Numbered from the stretch's first letter, positions 47,173 to 54,806 are shown. The stretch is 64,000 nucleotides of DNA from Cnuibacter physcomitrellae (GCF_014640535.1 NZ_BMHD01000001.1:2717474-2781473); one strand, 5' to 3'. The notes: a model not told the origin generated them from the letters alone. Numbers and translations are program-made.

Positions 47173-48072
47173 ATGACGATCACGTGGCCGCGCACATCCC
47201 CGGTCCGTCGTCACCTGCGGTGGGTGATCCCGCTCGTCGTGGGCGTCGTCGGTGTCGCCGTGCTGTTCTTCTTCGCGGCGCAGACTGCGGAGGAGATCAA
47301 CTCCTACGCTCCCGGGTCTTCGCCCACCAGCCTGGCCGGACGCCTGGTGCTTCTCCTGATGGGGCTCATCGCCCTCGGAGTCGCGTGCGCCGTGGTAACC
47401 CTCGTCAACGGGTCGCGCACCCTTGCGGAGTGGCTGCGGACACGGCGTCGGGCCGCGGGGCGGTACACGCCTGATGAGCAGGCGCGCCTCGACGAGGCCG
47501 CCCGGCTCCGCGACAACTGGGCCGCCGCATCCCAGCTGCGCGCCGACCTGATCGCCCGGAAGGTCCCGCCCCAGGTCACGGTCTGGGATCTCGCCCCCTA
47601 CGCCGACGAGGTCTTCTTCGTGGATGCACCGGTGCAGTACAGCCGCTACTACGGCACCGACGTCACCTACACGCAGACCAGCGGCTTCTACTACGGGCGT
47701 CCGTCGTTCGTCCTCGCCGGCGTCGCCGCCTCCGCGATCGGCAACGCGTCGAGGCGCTCGGCCGCCTCTGCACAGGCCCGGGAGCAGTGGCGCGAGCACC
47801 AGACCGTCAGGATGCTGGTCTCGAACAAGAGGATCGCGACCCGCCTGGCGAACGGGCAGTGGCTCTCCTTCGACTTCGCGGCGATGTCGGCCGTCTATCC
47901 CGAACCGCGCGACTGGACGCTGATCTGCCAGTTCCCCTCGACCTCGCCGCTGCTGCTCACCGGCCCCGCCGTGCCCGCCGCGTCGCTGCTCACCCTCCTC
48001 ATGACCCACGGCCCTCACGCCGTCGCGGAGCATCCGTCCCTCAAGCCGCTCAGCCTCGAGGCGCCCGCGTGA
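47173..48072 (+). CDS. Membrane protein of unknown function
   Basis: A 299-residue protein. Two spans lie near the N-terminus: WVIPLVVGVVGVAVLFFFAA (about residues 17-36) and LVLLLMGLIALGVACAVVTLV (about 58-78). A long cytoplasmic-type domain follows with RYTPDEQARLDEAARLRDNW, VTVWDLAPYADEVFFVDAPVQYSRYYG and DWTLICQFPSTSPLLLTGPAV. The last part resembles a PH-like or membrane-associated beta domain; no catalytic motif is recognised. Its 3' end overlaps the convergent TetR gene by 58 bases. Confidence 0.72.
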   Translation: MTITWPRTSPVRRHLRWVIPLVVGVVGVAVLFFFAAQTAEEINSYAPGSSPTSLAGRLVLLLMGLIALGVACAVVTLVNGSRTLAEWLRTRRRAAGRYTPDEQARLDEAARLRDNWAAASQLRADLIARKVPPQVTVWDLAPYADEVFFVDAPVQYSRYYGTDVTYTQTSGFYYGRPSFVLAGVAASAIGNASRRSAASAQAREQWREHQTVRMLVSNKRIATRLANGQWLSFDFAAMSAVYPEPRDWTLICQFPSTSPLLLTGPAVPAASLLTLLMTHGPHAVAEHPSLKPLSLEAPA

Positions 48073-48695
48073 GCGTCTAGGGCCGAGCGCTCGCGCCCGC
48101 ACAGCAGGTCGGCGGTGAGGATGCGGGCGGCGCGTCGCGCGGCGGCGACGATCGCGGTGTCGTCCGCGGAGGTGCCGGCGGCGGCGTGGACGGCCGCGTT
48201 GATCGAGAGCAGCGCCATCCGCAGCAGAACGGCGCTCTCGGGCGAGGGCGAGGGCAGCCGCGCGCTCAGCTCGTCGGCGAGCTGCGTCAGTCCGGCGCCC
48301 ACGCGGGGCTCCTCGTCGGCGCGCGCCATCCCCGCGAGGAGGCGCGGGTTCGCGGTGAGGAACCGGATGCCCTGCAGCTTCTCCTCGGTGAACGAGTCGA
48401 CCCACCGGGACACCGCCTCGGCGATCACGTCCGGCGCAGGAGGTTGGGCACGGACCCAGGCCAGCAGCTCCTCGGCCTCGTCGCCGCGCTGGTCGAGGAG
48501 GGACTGCACGATCGCCTCCTTGCCGTCGAAGTGGTAGTACAGCGAGGCCTTGTTGATGCCCAGCTCGTCCGCGATCTGACGCAACGACGTCGCCTCGTAG
48601 CCCTGCTCGGTGAACAGGCGCAGGGCGACCTGCTGGGCCAGCTCGCGAGTGCGCGAACCGCTCCTGCGGGCGGGAGGGGTGGCATCCGTCGTCAT
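48015..48695 (-). CDS. TetR/AcrR family transcriptional regulator
   Basis: A 226-residue repressor-type protein. The DNA-binding domain runs from RTRELAQQVALRLFTEQGYEAT to SLRQIADELGINKASLYYHFDGKEAIV (about residues 15-65). The C-terminal ligand domain is helical with VSRWVDSFTEEKLQGIRFL. The start ATG lies six bases after a TAGACT -10 element, and two 14-base palindromes separate it from the divergent SRPBCC gene, so it almost certainly represses both. The 3' end overlaps the convergent membrane protein gene by 58 bases. The inducer is unknown. Confidence 0.9.
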   Translation of the reverse strand: MTTDATPPARRSGSRTRELAQQVALRLFTEQGYEATSLRQIADELGINKASLYYHFDGKEAIVQSLLDQRGDEAEELLAWVRAQPPAPDVIAEAVSRWVDSFTEEKLQGIRFLTANPRLLAGMARADEEPRVGAGLTQLADELSARLPSPSPESAVLLRMALLSINAAVHAAAGTSADDTAIVAAARRAARILTADLLCGRERSALDAHAGASRLSGLRDGCSATA

Positions 48696-48701
48696 GACGC
48701 C

Positions 48702-48748
48702 AGTCTACCTACCGGCGGGTAGACAGACTACCGTCCGGTAGGTAGGCT
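48702..48748. promoter_or_regulatory. Paired TetR operators between divergent promoters
   Basis: CTACC-GGCG-GGTAG (48709-48722) and CTACC-GTCC-GGTAG (48728-48741) are 14-base inverted repeats whose centres are 19 bases apart. TAGACT (48707-48702, minus strand) is a leaderless -10 for the TetR gene, and TAGACA-N17-TAGGCT (48720-48748) is a promoter for the SRPBCC gene. Confidence 0.75.
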
Positions 48749-48775
48749 GACGTCATCGACCCGAGAGGCGCACCC

Positions 48776-49234
48776 ATGACCGGCTACACCGTCGTCCGCG
48801 ACTACCCCTATCCGATCGACGAGGTCTGGGCGGTCCTCACCGAACCCGAGCAGGTCGCCCGCTGGACGACGACCGGCAGGGGCGGCCGGCCGGAGGGCTT
48901 CGCCGCCGTGCCGGGCACCCGGTTCCGGTTCGTGGGCAAGCCCACGATGGGCTGGGCCGGAGTGGTCTACTGCGAGGTCCTCGCCGTCGACGCGCCCCGT
49001 TCCCTCCGCTACACGTGGAGGGGCGACGAGGAGACCGACGACGTGACCGAGGTCACCTACCTCCTCGAGTCCACTCTGACCGGCACCCGGTTCACCTGGA
49101 GCCACGCCGGCTTCCGTGGCCTGGGCGGGTTCGCGATGTCGCGGCTCCTCGGCGGCGTCCGCAGGAGGATGCTGACCGAGGGGGTGCCCCCGGTGCTCGA
49201 GGACTACCACCGAGCGCGCACCTCCCGCTCCTAG
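48776..49234 (+). CDS. SRPBCC/AHSA1 domain protein
   Basis: A 152-residue START-like (Bet v 1 fold) protein. The family pattern is YPYPIDEVWAVLTEPEQVARWTT (about residues 9-31), RFRFVGKPTMGW and SLRYTWRGDEETDDVTEVTYLLES, then TRFTWSHAGF and a C-terminal helix RRMLTEGVPPVLEDY. These proteins have a hydrophobic cavity and bind lipids, hormones or other small molecules; the ligand is unknown. The ATG follows GAGAGGCG. It is divergent from, and probably repressed by, the TetR protein at 48015, the only other gene sharing this control region. Confidence 0.85.
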   Translation: MTGYTVVRDYPYPIDEVWAVLTEPEQVARWTTTGRGGRPEGFAAVPGTRFRFVGKPTMGWAGVVYCEVLAVDAPRSLRYTWRGDEETDDVTEVTYLLESTLTGTRFTWSHAGFRGLGGFAMSRLLGGVRRRMLTEGVPPVLEDYHRARTSRS

Positions 49235-49260
49235 GGGCGCGCGCCCGGCGTCGCTCGACC

Positions 49261-49716
49261 TCAGGCGGCCGTGACGCTGACGCTCCAGGTCACGCCGAAG
49301 CGGTCCGTCAGCATCCCGAAGCCGGGGCTCCAGGCCGAGGCGGCCAGGGGCTCGACGATGACGGCGCCCACGGCCAGTGCATCCCAGTAGCCCTGGAGCT
49401 CGTCCAGGGTGTCCGATGCCAGCGACAGGAACAGCGCCTGATCGGTGATCGTCGTGTTGTCCTCGCGCCGGGTGGATCCGCCGCCCGCGATCGAGCCCGC
49501 CGTCTGACCCGGGATGTCGTAGGCCATCACGCGGAAGCCGTTCTCGGCCGCGACCAGGCCGAAGACGACCTTGTCGGATCCTGGCACCTCGGCAGGCATC
49601 CCGAAGTCCGCGTAGGTGTTGACGATCAGGTGCCCGCCGAAGACGGACTGGTAGAACTCGAGCGCCGCTCGGGCGTCGCCGCGGAAGTTCAGGTGGGTGG
49701 TGGTCTGGATGCTCAT
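49261..49716 (-). CDS. VOC-superfamily (PhnB-like glyoxalase/bleomycin-resistance fold) protein
   Basis: A 151-residue protein of the PhnB-like branch. It begins MSIQTTTHLNFRGDARAALEFYQSVFGG and has GSDKVVFGLVAAENGFRVMAYDIP and LFLSLASDTLDELQGYWDALA, ending SPGFGMLTDRFGVTWSVSV. The DRFGVTWSV end is the hallmark. Proteins of this kind bind a metal and act on small electrophiles; some are only annotated by fold. The ATG at 49716 follows GAGGAG. It is divergent from a WYL-domain regulator, a common actinobacterial pairing. Confidence 0.87.
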   Translation of the reverse strand: MSIQTTTHLNFRGDARAALEFYQSVFGGHLIVNTYADFGMPAEVPGSDKVVFGLVAAENGFRVMAYDIPGQTAGSIAGGGSTRREDNTTITDQALFLSLASDTLDELQGYWDALAVGAVIVEPLAASAWSPGFGMLTDRFGVTWSVSVTAA

Positions 49717-49776
49717 GGCTGCTCCTCGTGAGTCTCTCCCGGGGTCGTCCCCGGTGTTCTCCACTCTCGCAGCCGT

Positions 49777-49817
49777 GTAGGTCAAGTCCGGTCCTACTCT
49801 GCGACTACTCTCGCACC
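49777..49817 (+). promoter_or_regulatory. Control region of the WYL regulator: leaderless -10 and inverted repeat
   Basis: TACTCT (49806-49811) is followed by six bases and ATG at 49818, with no Shine-Dalgarno sequence. Upstream GTAGG (49777-49781) and CCTAC (49793-49797) form an inverted repeat with an 11-base spacer, a possible operator for the regulator and the divergent VOC gene. Confidence 0.5.
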
Positions 49818-50834
49818 ATGACCGCATCGAGCACCTCGCGCCTGCTGCGGCTGCTGTCGCTGCTGCAGATGCGGCGCGACTGGCCCGGTCCCGTCCTCGC
49901 CGAGAGGCTCGAGATCAGTCACCGCACGGTCCGGCGCGACGTCGACCGCCTCCGCGAGATGGGCTACAGCATCAGCTCGACCATGGGGCCGGAGGGCGGA
50001 TACCGGCTCGACGCCGGCGACGACCTCCCGCCGCTCCTCTTCGACGACGACCAGGTGATCGCGCTCGCCGTCGCGCTCCAGGCCGCCGCGGTCACCGGTG
50101 TCGGGATCGAGGATGCCGCGCTCCGCGCGCTCACGACCGTGCGGCAGGTGATGCCGTCGAGGCTCCGCCACCGACTGGGGGCGCTCGAGTTCACCACGGT
50201 GACTCCGCGGCCGGGGGCTGTGCGCCGGGATCCGGTCTCGCCGGACGTGCTGATCGCGCTGTCGACCGCCGTCCGCGCCCGCGAGGTGCTGCGCTTCGAC
50301 TACGCGAGCCACCGCCCCCGCAGCGGCAGCGGCAGCGACGGCGACGGCGGCGCCGCGACCGATCCTGCGCCTCCCAGGAAAGTCGAGCCGCACCACCTCC
50401 TGACGTCCGGCGGATCCTGGTACCTCGTCGCGTGGGACCTCGACCGCGATGCGTGGCGGATCTACCGGGCCGACCGGATCTCGCCCCGCACGCCGACCGG
50501 CCCGCGCTTCGCGCCGCGCGAGGTCCCGGGCGGCGACGTCGCCGAGTACGTCTCGGCGCGGTTCAAGGGGTCCGAGAGCGGCGATCGGTGGCCCTGCATC
50601 GGGAAGGCGATCCTGCACCTGCCCGCCCGGGACGTCCTCCCCTTCGCGGAGGACGGGATCGTCGAGGACCTCGGCCCCGACCGGTGCAGTCTCGAGGTCG
50701 GATCCTGGTCCTGGATCGCCCTCGCCTCGGCGCTGGGTCGCTTCGACACGGAGATCGAGGTCGTGTCCCCGGCCGAGCTCACCGCCGCCTTCGGCGTCCT
50801 CGCCGCCCGTCACGCGGCCACCGCCGGCCGATAG
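49818..50834 (+). CDS. YafY/WYL-domain transcriptional regulator
   Basis: A 338-residue regulator. The N-terminal HTH_11 domain is RLLRLLSLLQMRRDWPGPVLAERLEISHRTVRRDVDRLREMG in consecutive parts (about residues 8-50). The wing ends in GPEGGYRLDAG. The WYL-type domain (about 150-250) has PHHLLTSGGSWYLVAWDLDRDAWRIYRADRIS in sequence order, giving a WYL-like SWYLVAW core that senses small ligands, and a C-terminal WCX-like extension. A low-complexity Gly/Ser/Asp stretch interrupts the WYL part at about 175-190. It is divergent from, and likely controls, the VOC gene. Confidence 0.88.
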   Translation: MTASSTSRLLRLLSLLQMRRDWPGPVLAERLEISHRTVRRDVDRLREMGYSISSTMGPEGGYRLDAGDDLPPLLFDDDQVIALAVALQAAAVTGVGIEDAALRALTTVRQVMPSRLRHRLGALEFTTVTPRPGAVRRDPVSPDVLIALSTAVRAREVLRFDYASHRPRSGSGSDGDGGAATDPAPPRKVEPHHLLTSGGSWYLVAWDLDRDAWRIYRADRISPRTPTGPRFAPREVPGGDVAEYVSARFKGSESGDRWPCIGKAILHLPARDVLPFAEDGIVEDLGPDRCSLEVGSWSWIALASALGRFDTEIEVVSPAELTAAFGVLAARHAATAGR

Positions 50835-50852
50835 CGGGTCGCGGCGCCCCGA

Positions 50853-50864
50853 TACGGTGGAGGG
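50853..50864 (+). promoter_or_regulatory. Leaderless-type -10 element for the LLM gene
   Basis: TACGGT (50853-50858) lies six bases before GTG at 50865. Here GGAGGG fills the gap, so either leaderless or conventional initiation could occur. Confidence 0.4.
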
Positions 50865-51770
50865 GTGACCGCAGACGCTCCCGCCCCGCCCCGCCTCGGG
50901 ATGACCTTCACGTCCGACATGGATCCCCGCGACCTCGTCGAGATCGCCACCCTCACCGAGCGGCACGGGCTCGACGAGCTGTGGGTCTTCGAGGACTGCT
51001 TCACCGCCAGCGCCATGCCCGTCGTGACGGCGGCGCTCGCCGCGACCAGCCGCCTCCGTGTGGGGATCGCCCTGGCGCCCGTCCCGCTGCGCAACGTCGC
51101 GCTGCTGGCGATGGACCTCGCCGCGATCGAGCGGATGTTCCCGGGCCGACTGCTGCCCGGCATCGGTACGGGGGTCCTGCCGTGGATGGCGCAGGTCGGC
51201 GAGGCGGTGCAGTCGCCGATGACGCGGCTCCGCGAGTCGGGGGAGGCGCTGCGCAGGCTGCTGGCGGGCGAGACCGTCACGACGGCCGGACGGTACGTCA
51301 CCCTCACCGACGTGACGCTCGGCTTCCCTCCGGAGCGAGCGCTGCCCCTCTACGTGGGTGCCCGCGGCCCGAAGATGCTCGCGCTGGCGGGCGAGATCGG
51401 CGACGGCACGCTCCTCGACACCGGCCTCACGGACGCCGACATCGCCGAGAAGGTCGGCATCAGCCGCGACGCGGCGCTCGCGGCGGGGAAGACGTCCCAC
51501 GAGACGATGCTGCTGCACCTCACCGCCACCGGCCCGGGCGCGCAGGAGCGCCTGGCCGCCGGCCTCGCTCGATGGGGCGCTCCGGACGCGGTGCCCGGCA
51601 CCACCGGGTCGGCGGGCACGGCGGAGGAGGTGGCCGCCGACGTGCGCCGCCTCGCCGGCCTCGGCGTCACCTCGTTCAGCTTCATGCCCACCCCCGACGT
51701 CGCCGACGTCCCCGCCTTCGACGCCTTCCTCCGCTTCCTCGGCCAGGAGGTCGGCCCGCTCGTCCGCTGA
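50865..51770 (+). CDS. LLM-class (luciferase-like) flavin-dependent oxidoreductase
   Basis: A 301-residue TIM-barrel flavoprotein. It begins LGMTFTSDMDPRDLVEIATLTERHGLDELWVFED (about residues 11-44), a pattern typical of F420/FMN-dependent LLM enzymes. RLRVGIALAPVPLRNVALLAMDLAAIERMFPGRLLPGIGTGV follows, and PLYVGARGPKMLALAGEIGDGTLLD at about 155-180 is the F420-dependent reductase/methylene-H4MPT-type signature. The substrate is unknown. It is 30 bases after the WYL regulator gene but has its own -10 element, and its transcription ends at a long palindrome. Confidence 0.86.
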   Translation: MTADAPAPPRLGMTFTSDMDPRDLVEIATLTERHGLDELWVFEDCFTASAMPVVTAALAATSRLRVGIALAPVPLRNVALLAMDLAAIERMFPGRLLPGIGTGVLPWMAQVGEAVQSPMTRLRESGEALRRLLAGETVTTAGRYVTLTDVTLGFPPERALPLYVGARGPKMLALAGEIGDGTLLDTGLTDADIAEKVGISRDAALAAGKTSHETMLLHLTATGPGAQERLAAGLARWGAPDAVPGTTGSAGTAEEVAADVRRLAGLGVTSFSFMPTPDVADVPAFDAFLRFLGQEVGPLVR

Positions 51771-51802
51771 TGCGTTGGCGCGCGCTCGCTCGGCAACCTG
51801 AG

Positions 51803-51875
51803 CGTCGAAAGGTCGCCTCAGACGCGAGATGAACCGAATACGGGGCCGTGCGTGCTCTGAGGCGACCTTTCGACG
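51803..51875. terminator. 20-base-arm intergenic palindrome (copy D), probable bidirectional terminator
   Basis: A 20-base arm beginning CGTCGAAAGGTCGCC (51803-51822) and its exact complement (51856-51875) flank a 33-base loop of lower GC. It lies between convergent stops at 51770 and 51886. Its arms do not carry the GTTCCGCC core of copies A-C. Confidence 0.6.
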
Positions 51876-51885
51876 GTGACCGGAC

Positions 51886-52773
51886 TCAGTAGCGGGGCGG
51901 GACGGTCCAGGGGCGGCCGAACTCGGCGTCGAAGCTGATCGGGTCGAAGGGGCTCTCGCCGCCGGCGGGGTAGCTCGTGAGCTCGCCGAAGACGATGCGG
52001 TCGGGCAGCGAGTAGAGGTCCACGCGCACGAAGTCCGTCTCCGCCCCGAGCGTCTCGGCGACGTGGAGGATCTCGTCGAGACGTTCCGGACGGGGGCGCG
52101 GCGGATGCACCCAGGGCGGTCCGCCGCTCATCGGCAGGTGCGTCCAGGTGGGCGTGTAGAAGTCCTGCGTGCGCCCGCCGAACCGGCCGGCGTCGACCTG
52201 GATGAAGTGGGCCCGGCCGTGGAAGACGAACACCTTGTAGTCGTCGGGGATCGAGCCGTCCGGTCCCGCCAGCATCTCCTCGACCAGGATGCGGCGGGGC
52301 ACCAGCCCGTAGGCCCACTCGCGGTTCGGACCCTGCCCGTAGAGCTGGCGCATCCAGTGACGTCCGATGGCCGCGAGATGCGACCGGTCGACGTGGGAGG
52401 GATCGACGTGGCGGTAGGTCCAGCTCCAGCGCGCCTCGGGCAGTCGCGCCTCCGCGGGGGCGGTCGGGCTGACCACGATCGCCGCCCCGCTGCCATGAGT
52501 GGGCTTGACGACGTAGCGGTCGGGCAGGTCGAGGCTGAGGAGCTCGTCAGGGTCGTCGAGGATGCCGAAGGCGTGCGGCAGGTACCCGTCGCCGACGCGC
52601 TCGGCGACGTGATCGCGCACCGCCGCCTTGTCGGCGAACGTCACCAGGAGGGGCCGGTGGTCGCGCAGCATCTTGTACCGGACCTTCTCGGTGAAGGTGC
52701 GGGGGTGGCGGGTGCGCAGCAGCCGGACGCCCCTGACGAGCCGGCTCCGCTCGCGTCGACGTGCGTGCTCCAT
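51886..52773 (-). CDS. TupA-like ATP-grasp protein
   Basis: A 295-residue protein. The opening TFTEKVRYKMLRDHRPLLVTFADKAAVRDHVAERVGDGYLP in successive parts is the hallmark of TupA-like ATP-grasp enzymes (teichuronopeptide biosynthesis family). DRYVVKPTHGSGAAIVV (about residues 92-108) is the ATP-binding loop, and the later RILVEEMLAGPDG and DDYKVFVFHGRAHFIQVD match the ATP-grasp core with Glu and Asp ligands. It probably ligates an amino acid or peptide to a cell-wall polymer. It stands alone, with no teichuronopeptide genes next to it. Confidence 0.85.
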   Translation of the reverse strand: MEHARRRERSRLVRGVRLLRTRHPRTFTEKVRYKMLRDHRPLLVTFADKAAVRDHVAERVGDGYLPHAFGILDDPDELLSLDLPDRYVVKPTHGSGAAIVVSPTAPAEARLPEARWSWTYRHVDPSHVDRSHLAAIGRHWMRQLYGQGPNREWAYGLVPRRILVEEMLAGPDGSIPDDYKVFVFHGRAHFIQVDAGRFGGRTQDFYTPTWTHLPMSGGPPWVHPPRPRPERLDEILHVAETLGAETDFVRVDLYSLPDRIVFGELTSYPAGGESPFDPISFDAEFGRPWTVPPRY

Positions 52774-52821
52774 CCCTCCATCTTGCAGTGGTGCGCGCGG
52801 CCGCGAGCGAACGCGGTTTCC

Positions 52822-52862
52822 TGTCCTGCAGGACACTAAATGTGGTAGTGTCCTATAGGACG
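52822..52862. promoter_or_regulatory. Paired MarR operators upstream of the SnoaL-like gene
   Basis: TGTCCTGCAGGACA (52822-52835) is a perfect palindrome and TGTCCTATAGGACG (52849-52862) a near-perfect one, centres 27 bases apart. Together with the pairs at 54126-54166 and 54740-54781 they define a TGTCC-N4-GGACA motif. Confidence 0.75.
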
Positions 52863-52891
52863 GTTTATCGCACCGAGAAGGGAAGACGACG

Positions 52892-53236
52892 ATGAGCAAG
52901 GCACTGGAGTACGAGGAGCTGCCCGCGGCTGTCCATGGGTTCGTGGACGGGTGGCAGGGGCGCGACGCAGCAGGGGTCGAGGCGCTGTTCGCGGACGAGG
53001 CGGTGGTCTCGGATGAGGGGCACACCTACCGCGGCCTCGACGAGATCCGCGGCTGGGTCCGTGGCTCGATCGACCTGTTCACCACGACCCTCACGTTCCT
53101 CCGCGGGCGCGAGGACGACGGCATGGTCGGGGCGTCGTTCCGGCTCGAGGGCGACTTCCCCGGCGGAGTGGTCGAGCTCGAGTACCGGTTCCGCCTCGAC
53201 GAGGAGGGGCGGATCGTCCGGCTCGACTTCGCGTAG
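52892..53236 (+). CDS. SnoaL-like/nuclear transport factor 2 fold protein
   Basis: A 114-residue protein with the SnoaL-like fold. VHGFVDGWQGRDAAGVEALFADEAVVSDEGHTYRGLDEIRGWVR in consecutive parts (about residues 14-57) gives the first helix and strand of the fold, then ASFRLEGDFPGGVVELEYRFRLDEEGRIVRLDFA ends the sheet. Such small proteins act as polyketide cyclases, isomerases or binding proteins; no catalytic triad is obvious here. The ATG follows AAGGGAAG. Its promoter carries two copies of the MarR operator, making it a likely target of the regulator at 54180. Confidence 0.85.
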   Translation: MSKALEYEELPAAVHGFVDGWQGRDAAGVEALFADEAVVSDEGHTYRGLDEIRGWVRGSIDLFTTTLTFLRGREDDGMVGASFRLEGDFPGGVVELEYRFRLDEEGRIVRLDFA

Positions 53237-53259
53237 CGAGACGGCGGCGACCAGCTGCA

Positions 53260-53296
53260 CGAAGAGGCTGCCTCCTCCCCGGGGGCAGCCTCTTCG
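53260..53296. terminator. Strong hairpin terminator
   Basis: CGAAGAGGCTGCC (53260-53272) pairs perfectly with GGCAGCCTCTTCG (53284-53296) around an 11-base loop, between the stop at 53236 and the convergent SDR stop at 53315. Confidence 0.8.
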
Positions 53297-53314
53297 TCGT
53301 GCCGGAGCTCGGTG

Positions 53315-54100
53315 TCAGACGGTCGGAACCGTCCCGCCGTCGATGACGAGCTCCGCGCCCACGATCGCGGAGGCCCGGTCGGAGACCAGGAATCCGACGA
53401 GGTCCGCGATCTCCTCGGTCTCGGCGAAGCGCCCCAGGGGGATGCCGCCGAGCGAGTCCATGACCTGCTGCGCCGCGGCCTCGCGGCTCACGCCGTCCGC
53501 CTCGGCGATCCGGTCGTAGAAGACCTCCGTCGCCTCGGTCCTGATGCCGCCGGGGCTGATCGCGTTGACGCGCACGCCCTTCGGCGCGAGCTCGGTGGCG
53601 AGCCCCTTGCTGTACGTGCGGAGCGCCGCCTTCGAGGCCGCGTACGGGAGCGTCGACTCCCAGAGCGGCATTTGCCGCTGGATCGAGGTGACGTGCACCA
53701 CGACTCCGGATCCCCTCGCGATCATGCCGGGGATGAGCGCGCGGTCGAGGCGGACGGCGCCGAGGAGGTTGAGCTGCAGCTCGACGAGCCACTGCTCGTC
53801 GGAGATGACCTCGAATCCGCCGACGGGGGTCGACGATCCTCCGACGACGTGCACGACGATGTCGGCGCCACCGGCTTCGGTGAGCACGGCGGCGACGCGG
53901 TCGGTGCCCTCGGCGGTGGAGGTGTCGGCGCCGATGAACCTGTCCGGATGCGCGTGACCCTCCGGCATCGATCGTGCGGACGTGTACACATCCGCACCCA
54001 GCTCGCGCAGTCGCGCGACGACGGCCGCCCCCGCCCCCTTCGTCCCGCCGGTGACCAGGGCGCGTCGGCCGTCGAGGCGATCTCGATCGGTGTGTGACAT
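53315..54100 (-). CDS. Short-chain dehydrogenase/reductase under MarR control
   Basis: A 261-residue classical SDR. The coenzyme loop is [15 protein letters not shown] (about 15-29), then HVVGGSSTP in place of NNAG, Ser in [13 protein letters not shown], Tyr in [16 protein letters not shown] and the catalytic Lys four residues later. [23 protein letters not shown] and [10 protein letters not shown] finish it in the usual way. The ATG follows AGGAGAGG. Two inverted operator copies lie 26-66 bases upstream, so the MarR protein at 54180 is probably its repressor. The substrate is unknown. Confidence 0.88.
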   Translation of the reverse strand: MSHTDRDRLDGRRALVTGGTKGAGAAVVARLRELGADVYTSARSMPEGHAHPDRFIGADTSTAEGTDRVAAVLTEAGGADIVVHVVGGSSTPVGGFEVISDEQWLVELQLNLLGAVRLDRALIPGMIARGSGVVVHVTSIQRQMPLWESTLPYAASKAALRTYSKGLATELAPKGVRVNAISPGGIRTEATEVFYDRIAEADGVSREAAAQQVMDSLGGIPLGRFAETEEIADLVGFLVSDRASAIVGAELVIDGGTVPTV

Positions 54101-54125
54101 GGGTGTCCTCTCCTTCGTTCGATGA

Positions 54126-54166
54126 TGTCCTGACGGACAGTATCACGAGTACTGTCCGTCAGGACA
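54126..54166. promoter_or_regulatory. Paired MarR operators upstream of the SDR gene
   Basis: TGTCCTGACGGACA (54126-54139) and its exact reverse complement TGTCCGTCAGGACA (54153-54166) lie 27 bases apart centre to centre, forming one large symmetrical element between the SDR and MarR genes. Confidence 0.75.
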
Positions 54167-54179
54167 TCAAGAAGAGGAC

Positions 54180-54710
54180 TCACTTCTTGAGGGGCAGCAG
54201 TCCTCTCTCGAGCATCCGCTCGGCCGACGCGATCGCGTCCTGGACGAACCGCACGGTCAGGCCGGTGTACTCCCGCACGTCGTCGTCCGACCATCCGTCG
54301 AGGACCTCGGCGATCATGCGATCGCCGAGCTCGTAGACGCTGTGCGCGGCCTCCTCCCCGGCCGTCGTGAGGCTGATGAGGGTCGCCCGGCCGTCGGAGG
54401 GGTCGGTCGTGCGCTGCACGAGGCCGTCGGCTTCGAGGCGTCGCACGATCTTGCTCACGTGCGAGGCGCCGGTCGCGAGCACGTTCGAGAGGGCGGTGGG
54501 GCGCATCGGGCCCCAGGCGAGCAGATGTCGGAGGGTCGCGTGAGACTGCTGGTCGATGCTCTCCCCGGTCTTCGCGAGGATCTCGCCCTGGAGGGCGGGC
54601 GAGTCCCAGAGGAGGATCAGGGCGCTCAGATTGGCGAGCAGCTCGGAGCGGTAGGGGAAGTCGCTCGCCCGTCGCGGGCGGGCGGAGTCGGAGTCTGAGC
54701 TCGAGGCCAT
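54180..54710 (-). CDS. MarR family transcriptional regulator
   Basis: A 176-residue winged-helix protein. The DNA-binding core runs from SHATLRHLLAWGPMRPTALSNVL through ATGASHVSKIVRRLEADGLVQR to TTDPSDGRATLISLTTAGEEAA (about residues 55-125), the standard MarR layout with the wing DPSDGRATLI. The dimerising N- and C-terminal helices are present (ERMLERGLLPLKK at the end). Operator pairs of the same motif lie upstream of its own gene, of the SDR gene, of the SnoaL-like gene and beside the AlkC-like gene, so it looks like an autoregulated local repressor. Confidence 0.9.
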   Translation of the reverse strand: MASSSDSDSARPRRASDFPYRSELLANLSALILLWDSPALQGEILAKTGESIDQQSHATLRHLLAWGPMRPTALSNVLATGASHVSKIVRRLEADGLVQRTTDPSDGRATLISLTTAGEEAAHSVYELGDRMIAEVLDGWSDDDVREYTGLTVRFVQDAIASAERMLERGLLPLKK

Positions 54711-54739
54711 GTCACGACTGTAGTGACCTCAAGCCATAG

Positions 54740-54781
54740 TGTCCCCGGCGACACTACAGTCTGATACTGTCCTTGAGGACA
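54740..54781. promoter_or_regulatory. Paired MarR operators between MarR and the AlkC-like gene
   Basis: TGTCCCCGGCGACA (54740-54753, one mismatch) and TGTCCTTGAGGACA (54768-54781, perfect) are 28 bases apart centre to centre, in the 96-base gap between two divergent start codons. Confidence 0.75.
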
Positions 54782-54806
54782 ACATTGCCACCGGGAGGGG
54801 GTCGTC

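Noticed and set aside
44355-47474. A 1039-residue plus-strand open frame
   Set aside because: It runs antisense to the catalase and P450 genes and across the HEAT-like gene; the translation is low-complexity and contains no recognisable domain.
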